Assembly: GCF_000308515.1 (NCBI RefSeq)
Contig: NZ_BAFV01000015.1
Coordinates: 1 to 64,000 of the forward strand
Reading direction: 5' to 3'
Length of the DNA stretch: 64,000 bases
Origin: Nocardia carnea NBRC 14403
GTDB taxonomy: Bacteria; Actinomycetota; Actinomycetes; Mycobacteriales; Mycobacteriaceae
Shown: positions 1 through 8,284 of the stretch, piece after piece
Layout of the letters: every line of letters begins with the position of its first letter
How positions within the stretch are numbered: the stretch's first letter is position 1
The notes under the pieces: model-generated
The model's input: the letters and a program-made list of their open reading frames with translations, nothing else
Told to the model about the DNA's origin: nothing
The model's database searches: none
Translations under genes and position numbers: made by a program

Positions 1-678
1 CCGACTGGACCACCGCTGGAGCCGTATCCGGTATCGCCGGATCATTCCCGGCCGGCCGGGCCCCCGGCACAGCCGTATCCGGACAGCAGCGGCAGTTACG
101 GCCCGCCGGGAACGCAGGGTGGTGCCCGGCCCACGGACCAGAACTCGCCGGCGCTGCCGTATCCACCCGGGGTGCCGCCTATGTCCCACGGCGGGATGCC
201 GCAAGCCGGTTCCGGGGACGGTCACCGCAGCCACCGTGGAGCCGCAGCGGCCGGCGGTGCTTCCCGGGCGGACGGCGGCGGTAACGATGCGTTTGTTCCG
301 CTGCTGGTCCGGCCGTTCGCGGGGTTCGGTGTGCCGTCGGAGTTCACTCCGGAGACCGGCGCGTTGCAGGCCGCGCCTACGAATCCGGGCCGGGTCAGCG
401 GTCTCTACGGAGAGATCGGCGGCGTGCCGGTGGTGCTGTATCGGCAGCACGGCCGTCTCGGGTTGCGGATCGGTACCCATACGATCGACCTGGAGCAACC
501 CGTCGTCGCCGAGCTGGAGACCATTGCCTACCGGACCACCCGTTTCGCCTTGATCCAGGGCGGGACCAGGCTCGGTGAACTGACGTATCGTTCGCTGCCG
601 GAGGAACTGGATTTCGGCGCCTACCTGCGTGATGTGCTCGCAGATCCGCAGCGCCACGCCAAGGTGTTCGCCGAGTGA
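1..678 (+). CDS. C-terminal part of a Pro-rich protein (5' end outside window)
   Basis: Frame 1 is open from base 1, so the gene begins upstream of the window. The first 95 or so codons are a Pro/Gly/Ser/Tyr-rich linker with repeated PYP and PPG motifs. A globular tail of about 130 residues follows, starting near FVPLLVRPFAGFG, predicted mostly beta and ending FAE at the TGA at 676-678. A disordered linker joined to a small C-terminal domain is typical of secreted or surface multidomain proteins near T7SS loci, but I do not recognise the tail. The next gene follows within about 60 bp on the same strand, so they are probably co-transcribed. That it is a real gene is fairly certain; its function is unknown. 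Confidence 0.6.
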   Translation, partial: PTGPPLEPYPVSPDHSRPAGPPAQPYPDSSGSYGPPGTQGGARPTDQNSPALPYPPGVPPMSHGGMPQAGSGDGHRSHRGAAAAGGASRADGGGNDAFVPLLVRPFAGFGVPSEFTPETGALQAAPTNPGRVSGLYGEIGGVPVVLYRQHGRLGLRIGTHTIDLEQPVVAELETIAYRTTRFALIQGGTRLGELTYRSLPEELDFGAYLRDVLADPQRHAKVFAE

Positions 679-735
679 ACGGGCGGATTACACACATCGT
701 GCCGGGGGCACGGACGACATCGACGAGGAGTGGAT

Positions 736-1014
736 ATGCGTATCGATCATCCGACCGAGGACGAGTTGCAGGAGAACTTCGCCGAAATGCTCGAATCTGT
801 GCGTAACGGGGGCGGTTTGCGCACTGAAACCGGGCTCGATATGGAGACCGAGGAGGCGCTGTGGGATATCGCGCGGGCGTATCCCGAGGTCACCGATGAG
901 CTGGTGGCGGCCGCCCGGTCGGCGTTCGCCGGCCAGCTGGACGGTTCCAATGCCCGTAGGCACCGGGAAGAGCTGGCCCGCCGGCTCGAGGAGATGCGCC
1001 GCGGCGACAGCTGA
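736..1014 (+). CDS. Small acidic helical protein, unrecognised
   Basis: This encodes about 92 residues, charged and predicted all-helical (rich in Glu, Asp, Arg, Ala), with no membrane segment or signal peptide. I chose ATG 736 because the GAGGAG at 725-730 lies 5 bases upstream; an in-frame GTG at 730 would overlap that ribosome site. It sits between the Pro-rich protein and the 522-residue protein on the same strand with short gaps, so it is likely part of the same transcript. An immunity or chaperone-like partner of the upstream protein is possible from context only. No motif supports a function. Confidence 0.55.
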   Translation: MRIDHPTEDELQENFAEMLESVRNGGGLRTETGLDMETEEALWDIARAYPEVTDELVAAARSAFAGQLDGSNARRHREELARRLEEMRRGDS

Positions 1015-1066
1015 GCGTTGAGCCGGGTGTCCGGCCGAACGATCGCGGTACCGGTACGAGGAGGAT

Positions 1067-2635
1067 GTGGCCGAAGTGACGAAACCAGACGAGGCGCACG
1101 GCGCGGTGACGGCCGGCCGGTCCGGAGATACCGCCGATATCGATGTGGGCCCCGAGACGGTGGCACCGGAGCCGCCGGCCGCCGACACGGCCACTGAAGA
1201 CGACCCGGATGTGGGTTTCACGCTGGACTCGGCCGCCCGGGAGCAGGACGTCGCCGAACGTGCGCGTGCGCTGATGCACCGGCTTGCCCGTGAGCTGGGC
1301 GCGGTGGCCCCTGAAGGCTGGGAGCGGGTGGACGCGGTGTTCGCGTCGACGGTGGCCGTCGATGCCGGTTTCGCCGTGTTCTCCGACGCGGAACAGCGCG
1401 TGGTCCGCTGGACGCCGACACCGCAGGTGCTGGCCCTGGTTCGTGAGCATCGGCAATTGTCCGCGCAACTGGGTGACGGGCCGTGGTGGCGGTTGTTGCT
1501 CGCGTTGACCGCTTCCGGGCAGATCGAGGTCGATTACGACTACGGGGATCAGCCGTTCCCCGACGATCAGCTGTTCGCTCCGGAGATCTACCGCGCCGAT
1601 CTGGAAGCGTTTCCCCGCAAATCCTTGCCGGTATGGCTGGCCGCCTACCTGTTCCACGGCGATCGTCAGCAGCGGCCGCCGTCGGTGGCGGCGGTGCAGG
1701 CCGCCGCGGAAGGTCCGGCCGGTGTCACCGGCGATCCGGTCGCGGGCTTACCGCCGTTCCCGGTGATGGCGGCGCGCTGGGCGGCGCTGTGCGCGGCGTT
1801 CGTCGCGGTCCGGTCGGAGTGGGGTCCTCGCCTCACTCCCGGCGCGCGCTGGTTCGAGGGGGCGAGCCGAAGCGGGAGCACGCTGCATTCGCTGCCGGGT
1901 GGCCGGGCCGTGCTGTCGGGCGGGGTGTGGAACGCTCCGGAACTGGACGCGGCCTACAACGGGGAGGCGCCGCTGCCGGCGGTGTTCCGTGGCGCGCCGG
2001 AATGGGTGGCGGGTTCGGTACTCAACGAGCGATGCGGTACGGGACTGCTCACGTTCTGCTACTGGTGGGACGGCGGCCGCTGGTACCGGGGAGAATCCCC
2101 GGACCCCGAGGCCGTCGCCGCCGCGATGCCGGGTATCTGGGACTCGGAGACGGTCGTTCGGATCGTGACCGGCCTGATCCTCGACACCGATCCGTCCGAG
2201 GAGCGGAAGGCAGCGATCGAAACCCTGGTAGCCGCAGCCGAATCCGGCATTCTGACGCGTGCCGCCTTGACCGATGTCTTCCCCGAAGCGGACGGGTTCG
2301 ATATCGACAGCGCCTTCCACCAGCTGGTTCTCGGCGGGGTCACCGCCCCGGAACCGCTGCCGGAACAGCAGGCGATCGACCGGGTCGGCAGCTATCTCTC
2401 CGGCAACGGCGCGGATCTGTCCGGATATCCGGTCGCGGACCTGCGCGCGGACCGGGTGGACGGAGGCTGGATGGTGTTCGCGCCGGTCACACCGGGCGAG
2501 ATCGCGATCGGCCGGGCGATCTTCTATGTCGCCGACGACGGTGTCCTGGAGCGCTCGTCTTCCTCGGTGGCGCCGTCGCAGTACCTACCCGAGTTCCGCC
2601 GCCGCTTCGGTAAGCGCAACCGCTCGCTGATGTAG
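1067..2635 (+). CDS. Large cytosolic protein, possibly with immunity-type C-terminal domain
   Basis: This encodes 522 residues from GTG 1067, preceded by a GAGGAGG-type site; GTG 1076 is an alternative. An acidic, low-complexity N-terminus (about 50 residues) is followed by a Trp-rich soluble protein without signal peptide or membrane helices. The last 90 residues, with RVDGGWMVFAP and IFYVADDGVLERSSSS, resemble the short beta-strand domain of YrhB/Imm35-type immunity proteins; this is a weak, memory-based likeness. It is the third gene of the plus-strand group at the left edge and ends at a strong hairpin. If the Pro-rich protein is an effector, this could be its immunity protein. That link is inference. 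Confidence 0.6.
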   Translation: MAEVTKPDEAHGAVTAGRSGDTADIDVGPETVAPEPPAADTATEDDPDVGFTLDSAAREQDVAERARALMHRLARELGAVAPEGWERVDAVFASTVAVDAGFAVFSDAEQRVVRWTPTPQVLALVREHRQLSAQLGDGPWWRLLLALTASGQIEVDYDYGDQPFPDDQLFAPEIYRADLEAFPRKSLPVWLAAYLFHGDRQQRPPSVAAVQAAAEGPAGVTGDPVAGLPPFPVMAARWAALCAAFVAVRSEWGPRLTPGARWFEGASRSGSTLHSLPGGRAVLSGGVWNAPELDAAYNGEAPLPAVFRGAPEWVAGSVLNERCGTGLLTFCYWWDGGRWYRGESPDPEAVAAAMPGIWDSETVVRIVTGLILDTDPSEERKAAIETLVAAAESGILTRAALTDVFPEADGFDIDSAFHQLVLGGVTAPEPLPEQQAIDRVGSYLSGNGADLSGYPVADLRADRVDGGWMVFAPVTPGEIAIGRAIFYVADDGVLERSSSSVAPSQYLPEFRRRFGKRNRSLM

Positions 2636-2653
2636 CTGTGGACTTCGAGGCCG

Positions 2654-2681
2654 CGCCGGCGCACCGGGAGGTGCGCCGGCG
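2654..2681. terminator. Bidirectional terminator hairpin
   Basis: A perfect 12-bp GC-rich stem (2654-2665 with 2670-2681) has a 4-base loop. It lies between the convergent genes ending at 2635 (+) and 2689 (-). There is no T-run, which is common for actinobacterial terminators. Confidence 0.6.
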
Positions 2682-2688
2682 GAGGCCG

Positions 2689-3759
2689 TCAGTTCGCGGG
2701 ATGGCGGACGAACCCCTCGAGGGTGGTCAGCGTCTCCGCACGGTTGTCCCGATGGCGTAGACAATATTTCGTCGGATACCAGCCGGGCTGTTGCCATGCC
2801 TGCGGCTGTTTGATATCGACGCAGCTGTCTTCCCGGCCGCCATTGCGCAGGGCCTCATACTGCGAGAGCGCCACCATCGGTTCGAGGAAGGTGATTTCGC
2901 CGTCCCAGCTTCCGTAGATGAAGGTGCTGGTGAAATCGCCACCGCTCAGTTCCGGGGTGGTCGAGTCGATCAGGTGCTGGCCCATTCCCGGTTCGACCGC
3001 GTCGAGGTCGACGTAGTCCGGGTGACGATACTTCGGCTCGGGCAGGATCTTGCCGAGCCGGTAGTCGTCACAGTGCGTGAGCTGTGGGCACGGTCCCGGC
3101 CTGATGGCCAGCCGCTCCGCGTTGTCGTTCAGGTAGAAGTGGACATCGAAATGCGCGGTATCCCAGACGCCGGGCGGGACGTGCCCGTGCGGGTTCCAGT
3201 TCGCGAGTACGTAGGTGAACGGAATATCCGAACGCGCCGTGAAGGCGTCGCCCAGGGGTAACACGGTCTCGTGTCCGCCTGCGCATTCGCCGTGATCGGC
3301 CACTGCGCCGTCCTCGTTCTTGTCGTGACACCACAGGCGTCCGGACGGTGGTTCGTACGGCAGGGCGTCGTAGACGGTGTCATCGGCGGCCAGCCCGATG
3401 GCGAGCGGTTCACCTGATTCTCCCGTTTGTGAGAAGGCGGTCATCCGCCCGCCGCCCAGCGGCAGGCTCGCACCGTATTCGGCACAGGGGCCGAGGTAGG
3501 AGCGGGATCCGCTGAGCAGATCGGCGACCGCGGATTCGGCGATCCGCCGGTTGGTTTCCCGGGCCGGGTCGCCCTCGCCCACCTCGCAGACCGCCACGAG
3601 GTTCGTGGTGCCGGTATCGGCCGGCGCCGTGGAGTCCCGCCACAGCGGAAGTAGGATCAGTGCCGCGACCACAACGACCACTATCAATAGTGCGGTCAGC
3701 ATCGCCGGCCTTCGTTTGAACAGTTGCGACTCGGTAAGTCCAGCAACGAATTTTGGCAT
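2689..3759 (-). CDS. Membrane-anchored TTHB210-like (DUF5602-type) protein
   Basis: This encodes 356 residues. The reading frame stays open to 3903, but ATG 3759 is preferred: it follows a GGGAAAGTGGG site and places a single hydrophobic helix (about residues 19-39) near the N-terminus, preceded by KRR, which suggests a cytoplasmic N-terminus and an exported body. The central TAHFDVHFY motif, preceded by a Pro/Gly-rich stretch, matches my memory of TTHB210-like proteins, whose biochemical role is not settled. Several Cys residues (CEVGEG, CAEYG, WCHDK, CAGG, CPQLTHC, DSC, KYC) could form disulfides outside the membrane. It is transcribed away from the chorismate lyase-like gene, with palindromes between them. 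Confidence 0.65.
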   Translation of the reverse strand: MPKFVAGLTESQLFKRRPAMLTALLIVVVVVAALILLPLWRDSTAPADTGTTNLVAVCEVGEGDPARETNRRIAESAVADLLSGSRSYLGPCAEYGASLPLGGGRMTAFSQTGESGEPLAIGLAADDTVYDALPYEPPSGRLWCHDKNEDGAVADHGECAGGHETVLPLGDAFTARSDIPFTYVLANWNPHGHVPPGVWDTAHFDVHFYLNDNAERLAIRPGPCPQLTHCDDYRLGKILPEPKYRHPDYVDLDAVEPGMGQHLIDSTTPELSGGDFTSTFIYGSWDGEITFLEPMVALSQYEALRNGGREDSCVDIKQPQAWQQPGWYPTKYCLRHRDNRAETLTTLEGFVRHPAN

Positions 3760-3940
3760 ATGTAAACCCACTTTCCCAGCAGCGGTGCGCTCTCGACGGC
3801 TGGAGTCGATCTTGTTTCTGACGGGTGTCGGACCACGCGCCGGAAACGAAATTGCCGTCCAATAGCCGAAGGTGATTACCGCCTTGACGATGCGCAGAAA
3901 CAATACGACGGTGACGGCTCGGATGTGGTGGTCTTGCCGA

Positions 3941-3958
3941 ATAGGGGGCGCCCCCTAT
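3941..3958. promoter_or_regulatory. Perfect 18-bp palindrome, possible operator
   Basis: ATAGGGGGCGCCCCCTAT is a perfect 9+9 palindrome in the region between the divergent genes starting at 3759 (-) and 4339 (+). It sits about 180 bp upstream of the minus-strand gene. A symmetric site without a loop favours binding of a dimeric protein over an RNA hairpin. The regulator is unknown. Confidence 0.45.
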
Positions 3959-4195
3959 CGCAGGCCGGTGCAGTTCTGGGAAATGCCGGGATTACGGCCG
4001 GTAGCGGGCCCGTGACGGGTTGTGGAGGGTGTTCGCCACGAGGTGTCCCGAGCCCGGGATGAATTTCTGGCGTCGCTGTCGTTACAGCGAATGACGTTGG
4101 GGCGTACTCGATCCTCGGCGGAAGTGACGCTGCATGCTAGCGAAGCGGGCCCATTGACGACGGTGATCCCGTGAATTCGCATGACAAGCCCGGAT

Positions 4196-4216
4196 ATCTA
4201 TCATTAGCTGATAGAT
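4196..4216. promoter_or_regulatory. Inverted repeat resembling a MarR/TetR operator
   Basis: ATCTATCA and TGATAGAT form perfect 8-bp arms around the 5-base spacer TTAGC. The AT-rich, short-spaced symmetry resembles MarR- or TetR-type operators. It lies 120 bp before the chorismate lyase-like gene and stands out in GC-rich DNA. No MarR/TetR gene is present in the window, so any regulator would be encoded elsewhere. Confidence 0.45.
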
Positions 4217-4301
4217 TGCGGGTATTGTGGCCGACAGAAGGCGAGTCGGGTGCCGGGTGGTGAATTCCCCGGAAAACTTCGCGGCGAGGTATTCCCGCCC
4301 G

Positions 4302-4330
4302 CTGGAATAGTCTGTGCCGGCAATTATATT
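4302..4330 (+). promoter_or_regulatory. Putative promoter for a leaderless transcript
   Basis: TATATT (4325-4330) is a good -10 element, with a weak -35 (CTGGAA, 4302-4307) 17 bp upstream. Transcription would start around 4337-4339, at or just before ATG 4339. That gene has no visible ribosome site, which fits a leaderless mRNA, common in actinobacteria. Confidence 0.4.
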
Positions 4331-4338
4331 CGGCAGTT

Positions 4339-4872
4339 ATGGCGGCGGAACCCTCGACAGTTACAGAGGCATCGGACTTACCGGCAATAACCCGGGTACT
4401 GCTCAGATCCGATGGTTCGATGACAACCTTGCTCGAAGCTTTGGTCGGAGCCCCACTTCGACTCGAACTACTCGAACAATCCACCACAACCGCGGCCGAA
4501 CTGGCCGACCACATCCGCTGCGCGCTCGGTGTGGTCGGAGCGGATCCGGTGATCATTCGCCGATCCGTGCTGACGATCGGGAAAAGTACGGTGGTGTCCC
4601 AGAATTCCGTGGTGATCGTGGCCCGGCACGAGTCGGCCGGCGTGCTCACCGATCGCCACCGGCCGATCGGATACAGCATGACCGCGACGGGGCACCACCT
4701 GGTGCGTATCGTCCTCGGATCGGGTATCGCCACCTGGTCCCGCGCCGGCGCCACCGCCGGAGATCGGTGTGTGTACAAGGAGAGTCTGTTGCGGGATCGC
4801 GCGGACATTCCGGTGGCGCACCTGAACGAGCGCATCAGCCCTGAATTCGCACCGCTGACGGGGGCGCTGTGA
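4339..4872 (+). CDS. Chorismate lyase-like protein (UbiC/DUF98 family)
   Basis: This encodes 177 residues, about the usual length for the family. LLRSDGSMTTLLEALVGAPL near the N-terminus, VIIRRSVLTI in the middle and LTDRHRPIGYSM further on follow the pattern of the DUF98 chorismate-pyruvate lyases such as mycobacterial Rv2949c, which convert chorismate to 4-hydroxybenzoate plus pyruvate. A related use in actinomycetes is supplying 3- or 4-hydroxybenzoate to secondary metabolites. The identity rests on recalled similarity, not alignment. It overlaps the next gene by 4 bases (GTGA), a strong sign of coupled translation, so the monooxygenase probably acts on this enzyme's product or in the same pathway. 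Confidence 0.55.
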   Translation: MAAEPSTVTEASDLPAITRVLLRSDGSMTTLLEALVGAPLRLELLEQSTTTAAELADHIRCALGVVGADPVIIRRSVLTIGKSTVVSQNSVVIVARHESAGVLTDRHRPIGYSMTATGHHLVRIVLGSGIATWSRAGATAGDRCVYKESLLRDRADIPVAHLNERISPEFAPLTGAL

Positions 4873-6140
4873 AGGTATTGGTGGCCGGGGCCGGAATCGG
4901 CGGCCTGACAGCGGCCTTGCGACTGCACGCCGAAGGTATCGACACGCTGGTCATCGACAGCGTCACCGAGTTGCTGCCGCTGGGGGTGGGAATCAACCTT
5001 TTGCCCCACGCCACCGCCGAACTCTGCGAACTCGGCCTGGGCGACGCCTTGGCCGACCTCGCGATCCCCACTGCGGAACTCGTCCATCTGGATCGGTTCG
5101 GCAACGAGATCTGGCGTGAGCCCCGGGGCCTCGCCGCCGGATTCGACCATCCGCAGTACTCGGTGCATCGCGGTGAATTGCAGTCTCTGCTCGCGGCCAC
5201 GGTCCGTGCTCGCCTCGGCTCCGAGGCGATTCGCACGGGTATGCGGTTCGTCTCTGCTCGCCAGTATCCGGACCGTGTGTGCAGCACCGTGCACGACCGA
5301 GCCCTGGACCGTGCCGTCGAGATCACAACAGACGTGGTTATCGGTGCGGACGGATTGCATTCTGCCGTACGGGCCGGCCTGTATCCGGACGAAGGCGCGC
5401 CGCACTGGAACGGTATCCGCATGTGGCGTGGTATCACGATGTCCCAGCCGTTCCTGACCGGCGCTTCCATGGTGATGGCCGGGAGTAATCACACCGCGAA
5501 ACTGGTGGCATACCCGATTTCTGCGGCGGCCCGGGGGGAGGGGCGGGCCCTGATCAACTGGGTGGCCGAGGTCCGGATGCCGAACCATACAGAGCAGGCG
5601 GCGAACTGGCACCGAATCGGCCGGCTCGACGATGTGTTACCCCATTATCGCGGTTGGCGTTTCGACGGGATCGATGTCGAAGCGCTGCTCGCCGGTAGCG
5701 AGCGCATTCTCGAGTATCCGATGGTCGACCGAGACCCGGTGGGGCGCTGGGTCTTCGACCGAATCGCTTTGCTGGGAGATGCCGCACACCCGATGTATCC
5801 GATCGGTTCCAACGGCGGTTCCCAGGCGATTCTCGATGCCGGTGTACTGGCCGCCGAGTTGGCCCGTGCAGATGACCCTCGGGACGGTCTGACGGCCTAT
5901 GAGGCGGCCCGTCTCGAGACCGCCAACGCTGTCGTACTGGCGAATCGTGATATCCCGGCCGATCGGGTACTGCGGTTGGTCGAGGAGCGCGCTCCGCAGG
6001 GTTTCGACCGGATAGCGGACGTGCTCACCGAGGACGAGCTTCGAATGATTGCCGGGGGATACCGGCAAACCAGCGCTGCCCGCGTTTCTGCCGCGCCCGA
6101 TCGCCCCGGGCGATTCGACCCCGTGACCGCGCCCCGGTGA
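4869..6140 (+). CDS. FAD-dependent aromatic hydroxylase (PhzS/salicylate hydroxylase-like)
   Basis: This encodes 423 residues from GTG 4869. The N-terminal GAGIGGLTAALRL is the dinucleotide-binding Rossmann motif, VIGADGLHSAVR is the conserved DG motif, and GDAAHPMYPIGSNG is the FAD ribityl-binding GD motif of class A flavoprotein monooxygenases. There is no signal peptide or membrane helix, so it should be cytosolic and use NAD(P)H and oxygen to hydroxylate an aromatic ring. Coupling to the chorismate lyase-like gene suggests a hydroxybenzoate or related aromatic acid as substrate (inference). The tail of about 25 residues after GGYRQTS is Pro/Arg-rich and probably disordered. Confidence 0.8.
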   Translation: MKVLVAGAGIGGLTAALRLHAEGIDTLVIDSVTELLPLGVGINLLPHATAELCELGLGDALADLAIPTAELVHLDRFGNEIWREPRGLAAGFDHPQYSVHRGELQSLLAATVRARLGSEAIRTGMRFVSARQYPDRVCSTVHDRALDRAVEITTDVVIGADGLHSAVRAGLYPDEGAPHWNGIRMWRGITMSQPFLTGASMVMAGSNHTAKLVAYPISAAARGEGRALINWVAEVRMPNHTEQAANWHRIGRLDDVLPHYRGWRFDGIDVEALLAGSERILEYPMVDRDPVGRWVFDRIALLGDAAHPMYPIGSNGGSQAILDAGVLAAELARADDPRDGLTAYEAARLETANAVVLANRDIPADRVLRLVEERAPQGFDRIADVLTEDELRMIAGGYRQTSAARVSAAPDRPGRFDPVTAPR

Positions 6141-6209
6141 ATCGCCGGCCGGCCCGGCGAGTGTCGGAGGGTCGGCTTCGAAAAGCCGCGAATCCGGGCG
6201 GCGCCGAGT

Positions 6210-6254
6210 GGTACCGATGCGTGTTCGGGCATTGGTACCTTCCGTATCGGAAGG
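6210..6254 (+). terminator. Tandem hairpins after the monooxygenase
   Basis: An 11-bp stem with one G-T pair (6210-6220 with 6229-6239) is followed by a perfect 7-bp stem (6238-6244 with 6248-6254) and then GTTTGG. The two share bases 6238-6239. Their position 70 bp after the stop codon fits transcription termination. The rest of the gap up to 6484 shows no gene. Confidence 0.45.
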
Positions 6255-6484
6255 GTTTGGTGCCTGTTCAGCCGGTGGTGGGACGGCGGTAAGTCCGGGC
6301 TGCGATCCTCGGTCGTGACTCGTGCTGTCGGTGGGGAGGAGGGTCGTGAGCGTGCGTCACCATTCGTCGCGTTGTTCCCCGATCCCCGCAAGCACTGTGG
6401 CAACCGTGAACCCGATCGGCCGTGTTCTCCCGGTCCCGGCGACAGACGGCACGCGCATCTTCGATTCGGTGGGAGTGTGAGTTC

Positions 6485-8284
6485 ATGGCCGGCGACGATC
6501 CGTGGGGTGCTTTCCGGGACCGGGCGGCAAGTGGCGGGGTGGCGTTCGAATACGGCGTGGCCAAGGATGCGGCGACGTTCTGCGCCGATTTGATGAGCGT
6601 TTTCGACGTCGTCGAGGAAGTGGCGCCACTTCTCGTGCCCTTGCCGAAGATCGGCCTGGAGTCGTTCGCGGGTCCGGAGCGGCTGCGCGCCAAACTCGAC
6701 GAGGTCGCCACGGAGTTCGAGAACGACATCCTGCCGAAACATCGGCAGCATGTCCGAGACCTGGGTGAGGCGTTCGTGCTGGCCGGCAACCTCTACCGCG
6801 ACACCGATCAGGATGCCGCCGGCCGGTTTCAGAGCATGGTCGACAGCAGTGGGCTGGGCGAGCAGGTCGAACACGCCTTTGCGCACTACGACGACACCGA
6901 CGGATGGGTCGACGAAACCTATAAGTACCGTCCGGATCTCGGCCGTTACGGCGACGAGAACAACAAGTACACCCTGCCCGCCGGTCTGACCGGTCTCGAA
7001 GGCGTCCAGGCCTTCGGCGCCGAGGCACCGCCGGCCGGGGGCCTGAACTTCAATCAGTTCTGGATGCTCGGTGACATTCTCACCCTCAACGGGTGGTCGG
7101 TCGAGGACAAGGCGACCTACTGGTACCGGATCAGAGATCAGCTGGATCGCGGATTCAACCATTTCGACCAGGGCATGTTGTCCCTGTTGGAATCCGACCG
7201 GTGGAAAGGTCAGGGCTCGGACGGTGCCGCCACGGCCGTCCGGGCCTATTTGGGCAGCGGCGAGAAGCTGATCTCGGCGACCGGCACGCTCGCCCTGAAC
7301 CTGGTGAACATGTCGGCGTGGCTCGTTCACACGTCGTACGGCATGCCGGACAAGTCCGTGTACTACACAGAACTGGAAAGTGGCCAAGGGGCGGTCAATG
7401 TACAGGAGGAGCTGGCGGCCCAGGTTTACGCGAACTTCTACGAACCCGGAGTGAAGCTGGCTTCGTCGGTGATCCCGACCCTCCCCGTCCCCAACGGACA
7501 ACCCGATCTGCCGAACGACAACGGCGGCAACAACAACGGCGGTAACAACAACGGCGGGGGAAACAACGGCGGCGGCAATAACGGCGCGGGCGGAGGGCAG
7601 CCGCCGGGGCAGAGCGCGCAACAGCAGCAACAGCAGGCGGTCGGTGAGATCGCGCAACAGCGCGCGGAATTGCTCGCCGCTCAGAAGGAACTCGAACAGC
7701 AGGCTCAGCAACAGCAGCAGGCACTTCAACAACAGCAGCAAGCATTGCAGCAGCAGGCGGGCGCTCAGCCGATGCTGCAGGCAGCGCAGCAGGGCCTACA
7801 GCAGCTCGGTCAGTTGGGGCAGCAGCTGTCCACCGCGGCCCAGCAAGCGTTGCAGCAGGCCGGTATCACCGGGCTGCCGGGAATGCCCGCACTGCAGGAT
7901 GCGGTGAAGAACTATCAGTCCGCCCTGCAGAAGGCGGGCAAACTGCCCGCCGGTCTGGGGGGCGCAGGCGGTGGCCCGGGCGGCAGCAGCCCGGCGGGGA
8001 CGAAGACACCACCGGTGCCGAATATGGAGAAAGCGTCCAAGCTCTTCCCACGGGCGACCGTCGCAACGGGAGTCGCTGCCGGGCAGGCCACCGGCGTGGT
8101 CGCCGCGTCGCAGCCGGGTGCGCCGATGGGCGGGATGCCGATGGGCGGTGGCGGCGCCGGCGGTGGCGCTCAGGGCGGACAGCAGAAGGACCACAAACGC
8201 GCCGACTACCTCGATTCCACCGAATGGCTCGAAGAAGGTATCGGAGATCCGTCGATCGTGGCCAAACCCGTGGTCGACCAGTGA
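6485..8284 (+). CDS. PPE-like T7SS substrate with Gln-rich coiled coil
   Basis: This encodes 599 residues from ATG 6485, with GGGAG a few bases upstream. The N-terminal 340 residues are helical and contain a WKG turn (W240) followed by a long amphipathic helix, the signature of WXG100/PPE-type secreted proteins. Residues about 345-372 are an Asn/Gly repeat, about 376-460 a Gln/Ala-rich coiled coil, then a Gly/Met-rich stretch. The C-terminus (KRADYLDSTEWLEEGIGDPS) resembles the conserved tail of actinobacterial T7SS-linked proteins. Its stop codon overlaps the start of an EspG gene, so it is probably that chaperone's client. Compare EspB, which also joins a PE/PPE-like fold to a variable tail. 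Confidence 0.65.
   Translation: MAGDDPWGAFRDRAASGGVAFEYGVAKDAATFCADLMSVFDVVEEVAPLLVPLPKIGLESFAGPERLRAKLDEVATEFENDILPKHRQHVRDLGEAFVLAGNLYRDTDQDAAGRFQSMVDSSGLGEQVEHAFAHYDDTDGWVDETYKYRPDLGRYGDENNKYTLPAGLTGLEGVQAFGAEAPPAGGLNFNQFWMLGDILTLNGWSVEDKATYWYRIRDQLDRGFNHFDQGMLSLLESDRWKGQGSDGAATAVRAYLGSGEKLISATGTLALNLVNMSAWLVHTSYGMPDKSVYYTELESGQGAVNVQEELAAQVYANFYEPGVKLASSVIPTLPVPNGQPDLPNDNGGNNNGGNNNGGGNNGGGNNGAGGGQPPGQSAQQQQQQAVGEIAQQRAELLAAQKELEQQAQQQQQALQQQQQALQQQAGAQPMLQAAQQGLQQLGQLGQQLSTAAQQALQQAGITGLPGMPALQDAVKNYQSALQKAGKLPAGLGGAGGGPGGSSPAGTKTPPVPNMEKASKLFPRATVATGVAAGQATGVVAASQPGAPMGGMPMGGGGAGGGAQGGQQKDHKRADYLDSTEWLEEGIGDPSIVAKPVVDQ

Noticed and set aside
5897..7741. 614-codon antisense frame over the monooxygenase end and the WXG substrate
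   Set aside because: Its Leu runs are the complement of the Gln-rich repeat; the plus-strand gene has the ribosome site, coupling and domain evidence.
7507..7790. Short tandem repeats that might suggest a CRISPR-like array
   Set aside because: The repeats are codon-level Asn-Gly and Gln runs inside one reading frame, without constant repeats or unique spacers.
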